Positions 54,729-63,316 of a stretch of DNA of 64,000 nucleotides are shown here, one piece after another (position 1 is the first letter of the stretch; each line of letters starts with the position of its first letter). Origin of the DNA: Chitinophaga caseinilytica. Its GTDB lineage: Bacteria > Bacteroidota > Bacteroidia > Chitinophagales > Chitinophagaceae. The position numbers were made by a program, and so were the translations under genes. The stretch lies in assembly GCF_038396765.1 (NCBI RefSeq), contig NZ_CP150096.1, positions 5,997,001-6,061,000 on the forward strand, given 5' to 3'. Under the pieces are notes generated by a model, which saw only the letters and a list, made by a program, of their open reading frames with translations, was not told the DNA's origin and did no database searches.

Positions 54729-56618
54729 ATGCTTAAACAAATCCTGGCCTTTTTTGTGGCCATGCTGGCATTTTCCGCCAGTCGCGCGCAACAGGAATCA
54801 GAACCCTCCTGGCTGCACGAAAATTACACCAAAACGGAAGTTCAGATCCCCATGCGCGACGGTACCCGGCTCTTCACCGTGGTCTATGCGCCCAAAAACG
54901 CGCCGGGCCAACATCCCATCCTCATCGAGCGCACGCCCTACAGCTGCGCGCCCTACGGCGAAGGCCTGTTCCCGAAAATGCGCGCCAGCTTCGCGCATTA
55001 CCTCCGCAAAGGGTACATCATCGTAAAGCAGGATGTGCGCGGCCGGTGGATGAGCGAAGGCAAATTTGTGGACGTTCGCCCCTATAATCCCGCACCCAAA
55101 AAGAACGAAACCGACGAATCCACCGATACGTACGACACCATCGACTGGTTGGTAAAAAACGTGAAAGGCAACAACGGGAACGTGGGCGTTTCCGGGATCA
55201 GCTATCCCGGGTTTTACTCCACCATGGCCGCTTTGAGCCATCACCCCGCGCTGAAGGCCGTAAGCCCCCAGGCGCCGGTGACCGACTGGTTCCTGGGCGA
55301 CGATTTCCACCACAACGGCGCTTTCATGCTCAGCGACGCCTTCGCTTTTTACAGCGGCTTCGGCAAACCGCGGCCTTATCCCACAACGGAGGGGCCAACA
55401 GGCTATCCTTATCCCACCAAAGACAACTATAAGTTCTTCCTCGAAGCCGGCACCCTGCCGCAAATCGCGCAACTGATGGGCGATAGCATCGCTTTCTGGA
55501 AAGATCTCTACGGCCATCCCGACCTCGATGCCTGGTGGAAAGCCCGCAACGTGCGCCCCCACCTTCAAAAGCTGCGCCCCGCCATGCTGGTAGTGGGCGG
55601 TACTTTCGACGCGGAAGACTGCTTTGGCGCATGGGCCACCTACAAAGCCATCGAAAAACAGAACCCAGGTATCAGCAACCGCATTGTGATGGGCCCCTGG
55701 TACCACGGGCAATGGTCTACCAACGACGGCACCTTCCTCGGCAATGTGAAATTTGGCGCAAATACCGCCGAATGGTACCAGGAAAACATCGAGCACCCGT
55801 TCTTCGACCATTATCTCCTCGGATCGCCCGAAAAAGCGATCCCGGAAGCTACCGTATTCTTTACCGGCGAAAACCAGTGGCTCCATTTCGACCAGTGGCC
55901 TGCCGCCGGCATTACCGAAAAGGCGATGTACCTGCAGCCGGGCGGCGGGCTGTCGTTCAGCAAACCCGCGTCGGGCAAGGAATCCAGCCGTTATACGAGC
56001 GATCCTTCCAAACCGGTGCCCTACGTTCCGGAAATCCATCATACCCGTACCATCAGCTATATGACGGACGATCAGCGATTTGCGGCCCGCCGGCCGGATG
56101 TGCTGGTGTTCCAGACCGGCGTGCTGACCGAAGACATGACGCTTGCCGGCCCGGTGGTGGCGGAGCTGCTGGCCAGCATCAGCACTACGGATGCCGATTT
56201 CGTCGTAAAGGTGATCGATGTGTTCCCGGATGATTTCAGTTACGGGGGGCCGGATGCCCCAACCGCTCACGGGCGTTACGTTTCAGCGACTTACCCCATG
56301 GGCGGGTACCAGATGCTGGTGCGCGGCGAAGTGATGCGCGGCAAATTCCGGGAGAGCTTCGAAAAACCCGTGCCTTTCGTGCCCGGGAAAGTGACGCCGG
56401 TGAAATTTACGCTCCCCGATGTGGCGCATACCTTCCAGAAAGGCCACCGGCTCATGATCCAGGTGCAAAGCAGCTGGTTCCCGCTGGTAGACCGGAATCC
56501 GCAGACTTTTACGGATATTTACAAAGCCGGGCCGGAAGCGTTCGTGCCGTCAGACATCCAGATCTGGCATAGCGCCGCCAACGCTTCGCGGATTTTGCTG
56601 CCCGTTCTTTCGAAGTGA
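54729..56618 (+). CDS. CocE/NonD-family alpha/beta hydrolase
   Basis: A 629-residue secreted serine hydrolase (signal MLKQILAFFVAMLAFSASRAQ) of the X-Pro dipeptidyl-peptidase/CocE family. The catalytic core shows IPMRDGTRLFTVVYAPK and the RGRWMSEGKF loop, then the nucleophile elbow GISYPGF with Ser158 and HHPALKAVSPQAPVTDW. Later come the acid (GGTFDAEDC) and a His in GPWYHGQWS near residue 320. A C-terminal jelly-roll domain (TEDMTLAGPVVAELLAS, VKFTLPDVAHTFQKGHRLMIQVQ) follows. Family members hydrolyse esters, amides and peptides, including cocaine esterase and glutaryl-7-ACA acylase. It is followed after 30 bases by a secreted-protein gene and may be co-transcribed with it. Confidence 0.92.
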   Translation: MLKQILAFFVAMLAFSASRAQQESEPSWLHENYTKTEVQIPMRDGTRLFTVVYAPKNAPGQHPILIERTPYSCAPYGEGLFPKMRASFAHYLRKGYIIVKQDVRGRWMSEGKFVDVRPYNPAPKKNETDESTDTYDTIDWLVKNVKGNNGNVGVSGISYPGFYSTMAALSHHPALKAVSPQAPVTDWFLGDDFHHNGAFMLSDAFAFYSGFGKPRPYPTTEGPTGYPYPTKDNYKFFLEAGTLPQIAQLMGDSIAFWKDLYGHPDLDAWWKARNVRPHLQKLRPAMLVVGGTFDAEDCFGAWATYKAIEKQNPGISNRIVMGPWYHGQWSTNDGTFLGNVKFGANTAEWYQENIEHPFFDHYLLGSPEKAIPEATVFFTGENQWLHFDQWPAAGITEKAMYLQPGGGLSFSKPASGKESSRYTSDPSKPVPYVPEIHHTRTISYMTDDQRFAARRPDVLVFQTGVLTEDMTLAGPVVAELLASISTTDADFVVKVIDVFPDDFSYGGPDAPTAHGRYVSATYPMGGYQMLVRGEVMRGKFRESFEKPVPFVPGKVTPVKFTLPDVAHTFQKGHRLMIQVQSSWFPLVDRNPQTFTDIYKAGPEAFVPSDIQIWHSAANASRILLPVLSK

Positions 56619-56648
56619 TCCATCCACCACGTTAAAAAATACGCAACC

Positions 56649-57356
56649 ATGAAAACACTGTTCACCGTATTTCTGTCTGTCCTGCTCACCGCGGGCTACG
56701 CGCAATCGGGCACCAACGGCGCCTGGATCTACCAACCAGACGCGCCCACCGATACCATGGCGGTATTGCTGATCGAAGACGGTTATTTTTCCGTGACGCA
56801 TTTCACGCCCCAAACGTTCATCGGCACTTTCGGCGGCGCTACCAAAGTGGATAATGGCAAGATGATCAGCACGTTCGAGTTTTCGAGCACGGATAAGGGA
56901 ATGGTGGGAAATCCCAACGAAGTGACGTTCCAGCACAACGGCGACGATCTATCCGTGACCCTGCCCGACCAAACCACGGTACTCCGCTGGAAAAGGGCGC
57001 CAAACTCAACACCGAACGGACTTACCGGCACCTGGCGCATTACCGGAAGGGTGACCGAAGGGAAAATGTCGGAAATGAAGCCCGGTCCGCGTAAAACCTT
57101 CAAAATGCTTACGGGCGGAAGATTTCAGTGGATCGCGATGAATACCGAGACCGGGGAATTCTTCGGTACCGGCGGCGGCACTTACACGTTCGAAAACGGT
57201 AAATACACAGAAAACATCGAATTCTTTTCGCGGGACAATAACCGGGTGGGCAAACAGGTGCAGTTCGACGCGAAAGTGGAAGACGGAAAGTGGCACCACA
57301 GCGGCAAAAGCACCGCCGGCGACCCGATGTACGAAATCTGGAGCCGGATCAAATAA
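56649..57356 (+). CDS. Secreted beta-barrel/lipocalin-like hypothetical protein
   Basis: A 235-residue secreted protein (signal MKTLFTVFLSVLLTAGYAQ) with two lipocalin-like halves. The first has GAWIYQPDAPTDTMAVLLIEDGYFSVTHF and FIGTFGGATKVDNGKMISTFEF; the second has GLTGTWRITGRVTEGKMSEMK, KTFKMLTGGRFQWIAMNTETGEF and GGTYTFENGKYTENIEFF. This repeated strand-turn pattern is seen in DUF4488/lipocalin-like families. The ligand is unknown. It lies 30 bases after the CocE hydrolase gene and 35 bases before the FKBP gene. Confidence 0.72.
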   Translation: MKTLFTVFLSVLLTAGYAQSGTNGAWIYQPDAPTDTMAVLLIEDGYFSVTHFTPQTFIGTFGGATKVDNGKMISTFEFSSTDKGMVGNPNEVTFQHNGDDLSVTLPDQTTVLRWKRAPNSTPNGLTGTWRITGRVTEGKMSEMKPGPRKTFKMLTGGRFQWIAMNTETGEFFGTGGGTYTFENGKYTENIEFFSRDNNRVGKQVQFDAKVEDGKWHHSGKSTAGDPMYEIWSRIK

Positions 57357-57391
57357 TTGGTTATATTGCGCTACAAATTTTATGTATCTGT

Positions 57392-58105
57392 ATGATTTCC
57401 AGAAAAAGCCTGTTTATCTGTTTGCTGGGCGTTTTGACCGTCCAGGCCGCCTATAGCCAAAAAAGGAAGAAGAAAGGCCCCGAAGTGCCGCCCCCTCCCG
57501 CCCTCGTTACCACGCTCGATTCCGTGTCGTACACCATCGGGAACGATATGGGCGAAATGCTGAAAAAGCAGGGACTGGATACGCTGAACCTCCAGCTTTT
57601 CTTCAAAGCCATCGAAGATATCTACAAGGGCGATTCTGCCATGATCACCACTGAAAAAGGGATGAGCGTTGTCAGCAATTACCTGCAGCAGATCAAGCTG
57701 GAAAAAGCCACTAAGAATAAAGCCGCCGGCGAACAATTCCTGGCCGCCAACAAAACGAAGGAAGGCGTGAACACCACGCCCAGCGGCCTGCAATACCAGG
57801 TGCTGGTGAACGGGACGGGCCCCAAACCTTCGCTGCAGGACAAAGTGAAAGTGCATTATACCGGCAAGCTGATCGATGGTACTATTTTCGATAGTTCCGA
57901 ACAGCGCGGCGAGCCCATCGTACTGCCGCTGACGGGCGTGATCAAGGGATGGACGGAAGCCCTCCAGCTGATGCCCGTTGGTTCCAAATGGAAGCTCTTC
58001 ATCCCGGCAGACCTGGCCTATGGCGAACGTCAGGCCGGTGCCAAGATCCAGCCCAACAGCACGCTCGTGTTCGACGTGCAGTTGATCGAAATCGTGAAAG
58101 AATAG
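57392..58105 (+). CDS. FKBP-type peptidyl-prolyl isomerase, secreted
   Basis: A 237-residue secreted isomerase from ATG 57392 (signal MISRKSLFICLLGVLTVQAAYS), with a short basic linker (QKRKKKGPEVPPPP). It has the FKBP N-terminal dimerisation helices (VSYTIGNDMGEMLKKQGLDTL, residues 45-65; TEKGMSVVSNYLQQIK near residues 90-105) and the catalytic FKBP domain (VKVHYTGKLIDGTIFDSSEQRG, LPLTGVIKGWTEALQLMPVGSKWKLFIP, YGERQAGAKIQPNSTLVFDVQLIEI). The order matches Mip/FkpA-like enzymes that catalyse proline isomerisation and assist folding of envelope proteins. A good terminator follows. Confidence 0.94.
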   Translation: MISRKSLFICLLGVLTVQAAYSQKRKKKGPEVPPPPALVTTLDSVSYTIGNDMGEMLKKQGLDTLNLQLFFKAIEDIYKGDSAMITTEKGMSVVSNYLQQIKLEKATKNKAAGEQFLAANKTKEGVNTTPSGLQYQVLVNGTGPKPSLQDKVKVHYTGKLIDGTIFDSSEQRGEPIVLPLTGVIKGWTEALQLMPVGSKWKLFIPADLAYGERQAGAKIQPNSTLVFDVQLIEIVKE

Positions 58106-58125
58106 ATCTCGCATATCAATGCATA

Positions 58126-58163
58126 AAACTGGCCGGTACCCTGTTCCGGTCAGTTTTTTTTAT
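58126..58163 (+). terminator. Rho-independent terminator after the FKBP gene
   Basis: AAACTGGCCGG (58126-58136) pairs with CCGGTCAGTTT (58146-58156), with one G-U pair, and is followed by a run of T. Confidence 0.8.
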
Positions 58164-58200
58164 GAAGACATCCGCAGCACCTTTCTACCATCACCTACTT

Positions 58201-58950
58201 ATGCGACGTTTCAAAACCATTATCGTTGAAGACGAACCTTCGCCTCGCAAGGAACTGGAATGGCTCGTTGAACGAACGCCCCAACTGGAGCACGCCGGAA
58301 CGGCAGACAGCGTTGAAGCCGCACGGGAACTCATTATCGCACGACAACCCGACCTTCTCCTGCTCGACATCCAGCTGAAAGACGGCACTGCCTTCGATCT
58401 GTTGCACCACTTCCCCAACCCAGCTTTCCGCATCATTTTCATCACCGCATTCGGCCACCACGCCATCCGCGCCATCCGTTTCGGGGCGCTCGACTATCTG
58501 CTCAAACCCCTTTGCCATGAAGAATTCTCGCAGGCCGCAGAACGGCTGCAGGAACAGGAATTGGCGTACCAACAGCGGCTGGAGCTGGCCCGCGAAATGG
58601 CGCTGCCGGGCAAGCCCGCAGACCCCGACGACCGGATCTGCATCCCTTCGGTAGACAGCCTTCATATGATCCGCCTCGGCGATATCGTGCACCTGGCGGG
58701 CGACGGCGCCTACACGAGCATTACCCTGCATCCCGGCAAAAAAATTACGGCTTCCCGCCCCCTCAAGCACTACGAATCGCTACTGCCGCCAGAGCAGTTC
58801 ATCCGGCCGCACCAATCGTGGATCGTGAACCGCAGCCGCATCGCGAAATACCTGAAAAGCGGATTCCTCGTGATGGACGACCAATCCGAAATTCCCGTGG
58901 CCACCCGCAAGCGCGACCTCATCATTCAACTCCTGAGCACTTACCGATGA
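58201..58950 (+). CDS. LytTR-family response regulator
   Basis: A 249-residue regulator from ATG 58201, with a receiver domain (phosphoacceptor Asp56 in DLLLLDIQLKDG; acidic pair in VEDEP; Lys in YLLKPL) and a C-terminal LytTR DNA-binding domain (ICIPSVDSLHMIRLGDIVHLAG, YTSITLHPGKKITASRPLKHYE, FIRPHQSWIVNRSRIAKY). Its stop overlaps the ATG of the LytS-like kinase by four bases (ATGA), so the two form a classic two-component pair. The target genes are unknown. It is preceded by the FKBP terminator, so this pair has its own promoter, not clearly seen. Confidence 0.92.
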   Translation: MRRFKTIIVEDEPSPRKELEWLVERTPQLEHAGTADSVEAARELIIARQPDLLLLDIQLKDGTAFDLLHHFPNPAFRIIFITAFGHHAIRAIRFGALDYLLKPLCHEEFSQAAERLQEQELAYQQRLELAREMALPGKPADPDDRICIPSVDSLHMIRLGDIVHLAGDGAYTSITLHPGKKITASRPLKHYESLLPPEQFIRPHQSWIVNRSRIAKYLKSGFLVMDDQSEIPVATRKRDLIIQLLSTYR

Positions 58951-60853
58951 TTTCCAGACGGCTCCCTGTATGGGGAATATGCTTCCTGGCCGCCTGCAGG
59001 CCGCCGGCCACACCTCCTGACGTCACTGCTTTCGATCAGCTGGAAAAAACGGCGGACAGTCTGCAAACGGCAAGCCCCCAAATCCAGGAGCACAGCTGGC
59101 GACAAACGTTGCAGACCGCAACGGCCAGACACGATACCACCGCTATCGTTTACGCCCGGTACCAGCTCGCCAAGGCCGTCGCCAGAACGATTCCCGATAG
59201 CGCGGAATACCATATCGGCGAAGCGCTACGGCAACTGGGGCCCGATGAAGCGAACGATATACTGCGCTTCATGCTGTACAATGGTGCGGGCATTGTGGCA
59301 GAACAGCAGCGCAAATACCACCAGGCGGCATGGTGCTACAATGCTTCCGCCGCGATCATCCTCAACGGGCAAGCTCCCGGCACCAGGCCCCTGGCGAAAG
59401 TCATTTGCCTGCTGAACGCGGGCCAATACAATACGAAGCAGGGCCAGCATCCACGGGCCATCCGGCAAATGAGGGAAGCGCTGGCCATCCTCCATCAAAT
59501 GCCCGAGCCCAGTACCCGCCACCTTTTCCGCGCGCAATCGCAGTTGTTTGCCGCCATGGCGGAAGATGGAACGCCGGTGGATTCGTTGCGCCACGTATTG
59601 CAAAACATCCGCAACATCGCACAGCAAACCGGCGACACCCTGCAGCTGCGGTTTTCGGAAGATCACGCCGGGCTTTTCCATACCCTCGCGTTTCAGTTCG
59701 ACAGCGCCATCGTGCATTACGGGCGTGTCCGCGGCTTCGACGAAGCCGCCCTGGCGGCGCATCAGCCCAGCGCGCCGCGGAACCTGTACACAACCCTGGC
59801 TAACCTCGTTTCGCTGGAATCCCGCGCAGGCAGGCTATCGGCAGCCCGCCAATTGACGCAGCGGATGAAAGAAATTGAGCGGTCTTTCAGTGAAATGTTG
59901 GCGGACGACGAAAGGGCCATAGGCCTCAAAGCCTTGTCAGACCTTCAATTCGCCGAAAAAGACGTACAGGCTGCGCAGGCAACGACAACGGAATTGCTGC
60001 AGCTGAAAGACCAAATTTCCCGCAACGCCGGCGTGCAGTCTGCCGCCGAGCTCGACGCGCTCTACGAATTACAGGCCAAAGACCGCACCATCCGTCAAAT
60101 GGACCTTCAGGCCGCCGAAACCGGCGAAACGCTCGCCATGCAGCGGTTGCTGCTGCTGGTTGCAGTGCTCGGCGGTGTGCTGGCGGTTTCCTGGCTGGTG
60201 ATGGCTTATTATTTCCAGCGGCAGAAGCGCATGCGGGAGGAACAGGCGGGGGTGTTGCTGCAACAGCAGCTGCTGCGGGCACAAATGGAGCCGCATTTTA
60301 TTTTCAATACGCTTGGTGCCTTGCAACGGTTCATCCGGTTCAACGAACAGGAGCCCGCCATCCGGTACCTGGGTCATTTCAGCCGGTTGCTACGCAGCAA
60401 CCTGGAACTGAGCCGGCAAAGCTATGCGCCGCTGACGGAGGAAATCGAGGCGCTTGAAAATTATCTCGCGCTGCAGCAAATGCGCTTCGAACAGGCGTTT
60501 CGTTATGAGATCGTTTGCCCCGACGCCGAGGGCGCTTTCATCCCCCCATGCTCATCCAGCCGTTCGTGGAAAACTCGATCCTGCATGGGATCAGGTTGAT
60601 GGGCGAGCAGGGGATGGTACGGATAACGGTGGAAGTGAATGAGAAATGCGCGGTGGTGTGGATTGAGGATAACGGTGCAGGAATGAAAGGAAGAGCCGAA
60701 GAGAAGGAGCACCCTTCGCTGTCGGGGACCATTGCCCGGGAACGCCTGGCCATGCTGGCCCGCGAAGAAGGGATAGCTGCGGGCGTGGAGATACTCGACG
60801 GAAGCCCCGGCACCATCGTGCGCCTCGTATTACCGGTCAGGAACGGTAGCTGA
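58947..60853 (+). CDS. LytS-type histidine kinase, single-base frameshift in the ATPase region
   Basis: Read as one gene of about 635 codons. The first 532 come from ATG 58947: a lipoprotein-like or membrane N-terminus (ICFLAACRPP), a long helical sensor region with TPR-like helices, one membrane segment near residue 400 (LLLLVAVLGGVLAVSWLVMAY), then the His_kinase motif QMEPHFIFNTLGALQRF. The frame breaks at the C run 60542-60547 (six C, seven expected) just before the ATPase N box. The second frame continues PMLIQPFVENSILHGIRLMG, IEDNGAGMKGR and GTIARERLAML to the stop at 60853. Either the kinase is inactive or the base count is wrong. It pairs with the LytTR regulator directly upstream. 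Confidence 0.85.
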
Positions 60854-60965
60854 AACGGATATAAAACAGCGCGCAGCGAATGACAGGAAAACCCTTTCAA
60901 ATCGCAAACCCGCTCCCGCCGTTTGATCATATTGCCGCAAATTCGCCGGGCATATACCTGATCTT

Positions 60966-62135
60966 ATGGATATAAAAATCATCCTGATTTTAATTGGTCT
61001 CGCCATCGCCTCCGGCCCCGTAACCGGACAAACCCTTGCACCGAAAGGGGGTGAACGGACCGAAGTGAATTACGTCCGCGGCGTGCGCGCCCTGGCTGCC
61101 GGCGATGTTGAAATCCTCGAACTGGGGCACCATCCGCAGCTGTGTACGCTCTTCGTGGCCGGGAATCCAGATCATCTGCAAATCCAGCGCGTGCTGAAAA
61201 ACGGCAACGAAAATGGCGGCTATTCCTGCAACCGGCTTTTCTCCATCACTTTCAACCCCAATGGCCAACTGGCATCCATGCGCCCCCTCACTGATGCCGA
61301 AAACGAAAAGTACAGCGATCTCCAGCCCATTATGGCCCTGGCGGTCGCTGCTCCTTCGGCCGATGAACCAACGCTGTCTGGCCAATACAAAAAAGCACAA
61401 ACCCTGTACGACGAAGGAAAATCCGATGCTGCCATCACGCTCCTCAACAACATCATATCCCGCAACACCCAAAACCCCGACTACCACTTCCTCAAAGCCA
61501 AATGCCTGGCTAAAAAGGGACTACACGCGCAAGCGCTCCGCGAAGCCGCTTTCGCCTTGAAGATGGATCCCCAAAACCCCGAAATGCTCCATTTCTCCGC
61601 GGTGAGCGCATATTTCCTGAAAGACTACCCCAAGGCCGCCGAATACTTCGAAAAAGCGATCCAGCATGATTATGTATACAGTGCGCTCCCCTTCCACAAT
61701 TACGTTCGGATGCTCATCGAGATCCCCCGCCCCGATCGCGCCATCGAAATTTACAACGTCTGGAAACACAGGGTAGATTTACTGTGGGGCGCGCAAGGTT
61801 ACCAGGACCAATACACGGAAGACCTCGATTTTTACGCTGCGCAAGCCTTCGAGCTGGACCATCAATTCGGGACCGCCCTCTTCATGTATGAGGAGCTCCT
61901 CGTCATAGATCCCCTGTTCTTCGGTTACCACGCCCAACGCGCCCGGGTGCTCATGAAAAAAGGAGAAGGCATCGAAGCGCTGCAATCATTCCACGAAGCG
62001 CTTCGCCTCGCCCCGAAAGAAGAGAAAGACGCCCTTTGCGGAGAAGCCGCGCAAGCTTATGCCGACTATTTCCGCAACAAGCCCGCCAACGAAACGCTGG
62101 CCTTCCCCTGCGCCCCAAAGCCCCGTGCACATTGA
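60966..62135 (+). CDS. Secreted TPR-repeat protein
   Basis: A 389-residue secreted protein (signal MDIKIILILIGLAIASGPVTGQ). Residues 30-110 form an unassigned domain with one Cys pair (QLCTLF, GGYSCNRLF). From about residue 140 to the end it is a solenoid of TPR units (QYKKAQTLYDEGKSDAAITLLNN, YHFLKAKCLAKKGLHAQALREA, EMLHFSAVSAYFLKDYPKAAEYFEKAI, HAQRARVLMKKGEGIEALQSFHEALRL). TPRs give protein-binding platforms. It is a single gene; it meets the minus-strand membrane gene head to head with only 3 bases between stops. Function is unknown. Confidence 0.82.
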   Translation: MDIKIILILIGLAIASGPVTGQTLAPKGGERTEVNYVRGVRALAAGDVEILELGHHPQLCTLFVAGNPDHLQIQRVLKNGNENGGYSCNRLFSITFNPNGQLASMRPLTDAENEKYSDLQPIMALAVAAPSADEPTLSGQYKKAQTLYDEGKSDAAITLLNNIISRNTQNPDYHFLKAKCLAKKGLHAQALREAAFALKMDPQNPEMLHFSAVSAYFLKDYPKAAEYFEKAIQHDYVYSALPFHNYVRMLIEIPRPDRAIEIYNVWKHRVDLLWGAQGYQDQYTEDLDFYAAQAFELDHQFGTALFMYEELLVIDPLFFGYHAQRARVLMKKGEGIEALQSFHEALRLAPKEEKDALCGEAAQAYADYFRNKPANETLAFPCAPKPRAH

Positions 62136-62138
62136 GGA

Positions 62139-62411
62139 TCACCCCATCATCTTCAAGACCAGCATCCATGAAAATCCGGACAAAAAACCACCCGCGAGCA
62201 GGTATACTACCTGTCCGCGGGTTTTGTTCATCAGCATCACCAGAACATACAATACCGACCAGATCCCGACGGCGGCGGCTACATATAGCTTGGTGAGGTC
62301 GTAACTCCCTCCGCTCCCGGAAATACCTTCCCGTAGCCAGTATACATATACCAGCAGGAAGGCAGGAATGACCAGGGAAGCGATTTTCAGAAATGTTGAT
62401 GTATTCTTCAT
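62139..62411 (-). CDS. Small membrane protein with three hydrophobic segments
   Basis: A 90-residue protein with three predicted membrane segments (ASLVIPAFLLVYVYWL, LYVAAAVGIWSVLYVLVMLM, VVYLLAGGFLSGFSWMLVL). No family is recognised. It lies 33 bases downstream of the WG-repeat lipoprotein gene on the same strand, so they are probably co-transcribed. Its 3' part overlaps a hairpin that probably ends the opposing TPR gene. Confidence 0.6.
   Translation of the reverse strand: MKNTSTFLKIASLVIPAFLLVYVYWLREGISGSGGSYDLTKLYVAAAVGIWSVLYVLVMLMNKTRGQVVYLLAGGFLSGFSWMLVLKMMG
62191..62225 (+). terminator. Terminator-like hairpin of the TPR gene, inside the opposing gene
   Basis: CCCGCG (62191-62196) pairs with CGCGGG (62216-62221), with a second inner pairing (CAGGTA with TACCTG) and a following TTTTG. 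It reads as a plus-strand terminator about 55 bases past the TPR stop. Confidence 0.5.
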
Positions 62412-62444
62412 CCGACAGGCGATTTAAAAGTGGACAATTGTGTG

Positions 62445-63149
62445 CTATTTTTTCTTGACAGTTCCATTCGCATACACCAGATAATCTTCCCCATCGGCCT
62501 GCTGTAACGTAACCACGCCATTCACGAAACGGTCTGTATAGGTAAAAACCGGTGGATGGATCCTTTCGTTTTTCAGGTTCACGATCCCCCAGCGCTGCGG
62601 TTCCTTCATCACCGCCACCATTCCTTCCCCGACAGATTTTACATCGGCATATTCCAGCGGGATCACCACTTTCCCCTGCAGATCGATCAAACCATACTTA
62701 TCGTTCATCCCGATCCGGATCAGGCTGTCTTCCACATCCATGGCGATATAGTCGTATACCGGCGGCACCACTTCCTGGCCGTATTCGTTCACCAAACCGT
62801 GCTTGTCCCCTATCCCTACGTTATTGAGACCGTACGCAAAACCCAGGCTGATCTGGTGGTACCGGATGGGCACCACGATCTCGCCTTTGCGGTTGATAAG
62901 GCCAACAACCGCCGTATCGCCCGGGATGGAAACCGTGGCGTACGGGCTTTCGGGGCTTGAAAACGGATCAGGTGAATATCGCGTATCGTCCGCGACCCAG
63001 ATGTTGTTGACGGAATCCAGGTGACCGGCGAGCTTCTCCAGCTTTGGGCGGAGCGTATCTGCTTTGCTTTCCTGCCGGGAAGACGGCTGTTTCGGCTGGC
63101 ATCCTGATGCCAAAGCCATACATATGATCACTAAAATGTTGATGTGCAT
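62445..63149 (-). CDS. WG-repeat lipoprotein
   Basis: A 234-residue lipoprotein with lipobox at Cys17 (MALASGC). It has three or four WG-type repeats in the second half: TAVVGLINRKGEIVVPIRYHQI, GIGDKHGLVNEYGQEVVPPVYDYI, GMNDKYGLIDLQGKVVIPLEYADV and RWGIVNLKNERIHPPVFTY. Each unit has the G.I...G..V.P..Y pattern of the family, beta-hairpin repeats of unknown role. The gene is followed after 33 bases by the small membrane gene. Function is unknown. Confidence 0.88.
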   Translation of the reverse strand: MHINILVIICMALASGCQPKQPSSRQESKADTLRPKLEKLAGHLDSVNNIWVADDTRYSPDPFSSPESPYATVSIPGDTAVVGLINRKGEIVVPIRYHQISLGFAYGLNNVGIGDKHGLVNEYGQEVVPPVYDYIAMDVEDSLIRIGMNDKYGLIDLQGKVVIPLEYADVKSVGEGMVAVMKEPQRWGIVNLKNERIHPPVFTYTDRFVNGVVTLQQADGEDYLVYANGTVKKK

Positions 63150-63264
63150 CTAAAGATTTTTGGTTAAACATAAGCCAAGGTTTCGCCTTTGGCGTGCACC
63201 GATTTATATCCGCCGGCGGCCTGGCCGGATTGGCCGCCCGGAAATCTAAATCCGCGGAAAAGCA

Positions 63265-63290
63265 AAAGCCCGGCAGTCTGGCCGGGCTTT
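63265..63290 (-). terminator. Rho-independent terminator of aroC
   Basis: AAAGCCCGGC (63265-63274) pairs perfectly with GCCGGGCTTT (63281-63290) around a six-base loop, 26 bases beyond the aroC stop at 63317. The minus strand continues with a T-rich GCTTTTGCTTTT stretch. Confidence 0.8.
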
Positions 63291-63316
63291 GTATCCAATA
63301 ACCGATTGTTTCGATG

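Noticed and set aside
54798..56270. 490-codon minus-strand open frame
   Set aside because: Antisense to the CocE hydrolase gene, whose catalytic motifs are clear.
60542..60547. Two separate genes for the LytS kinase halves
   Set aside because: The second frame has no start of its own near the boundary and the halves join into a standard kinase if one C is added.
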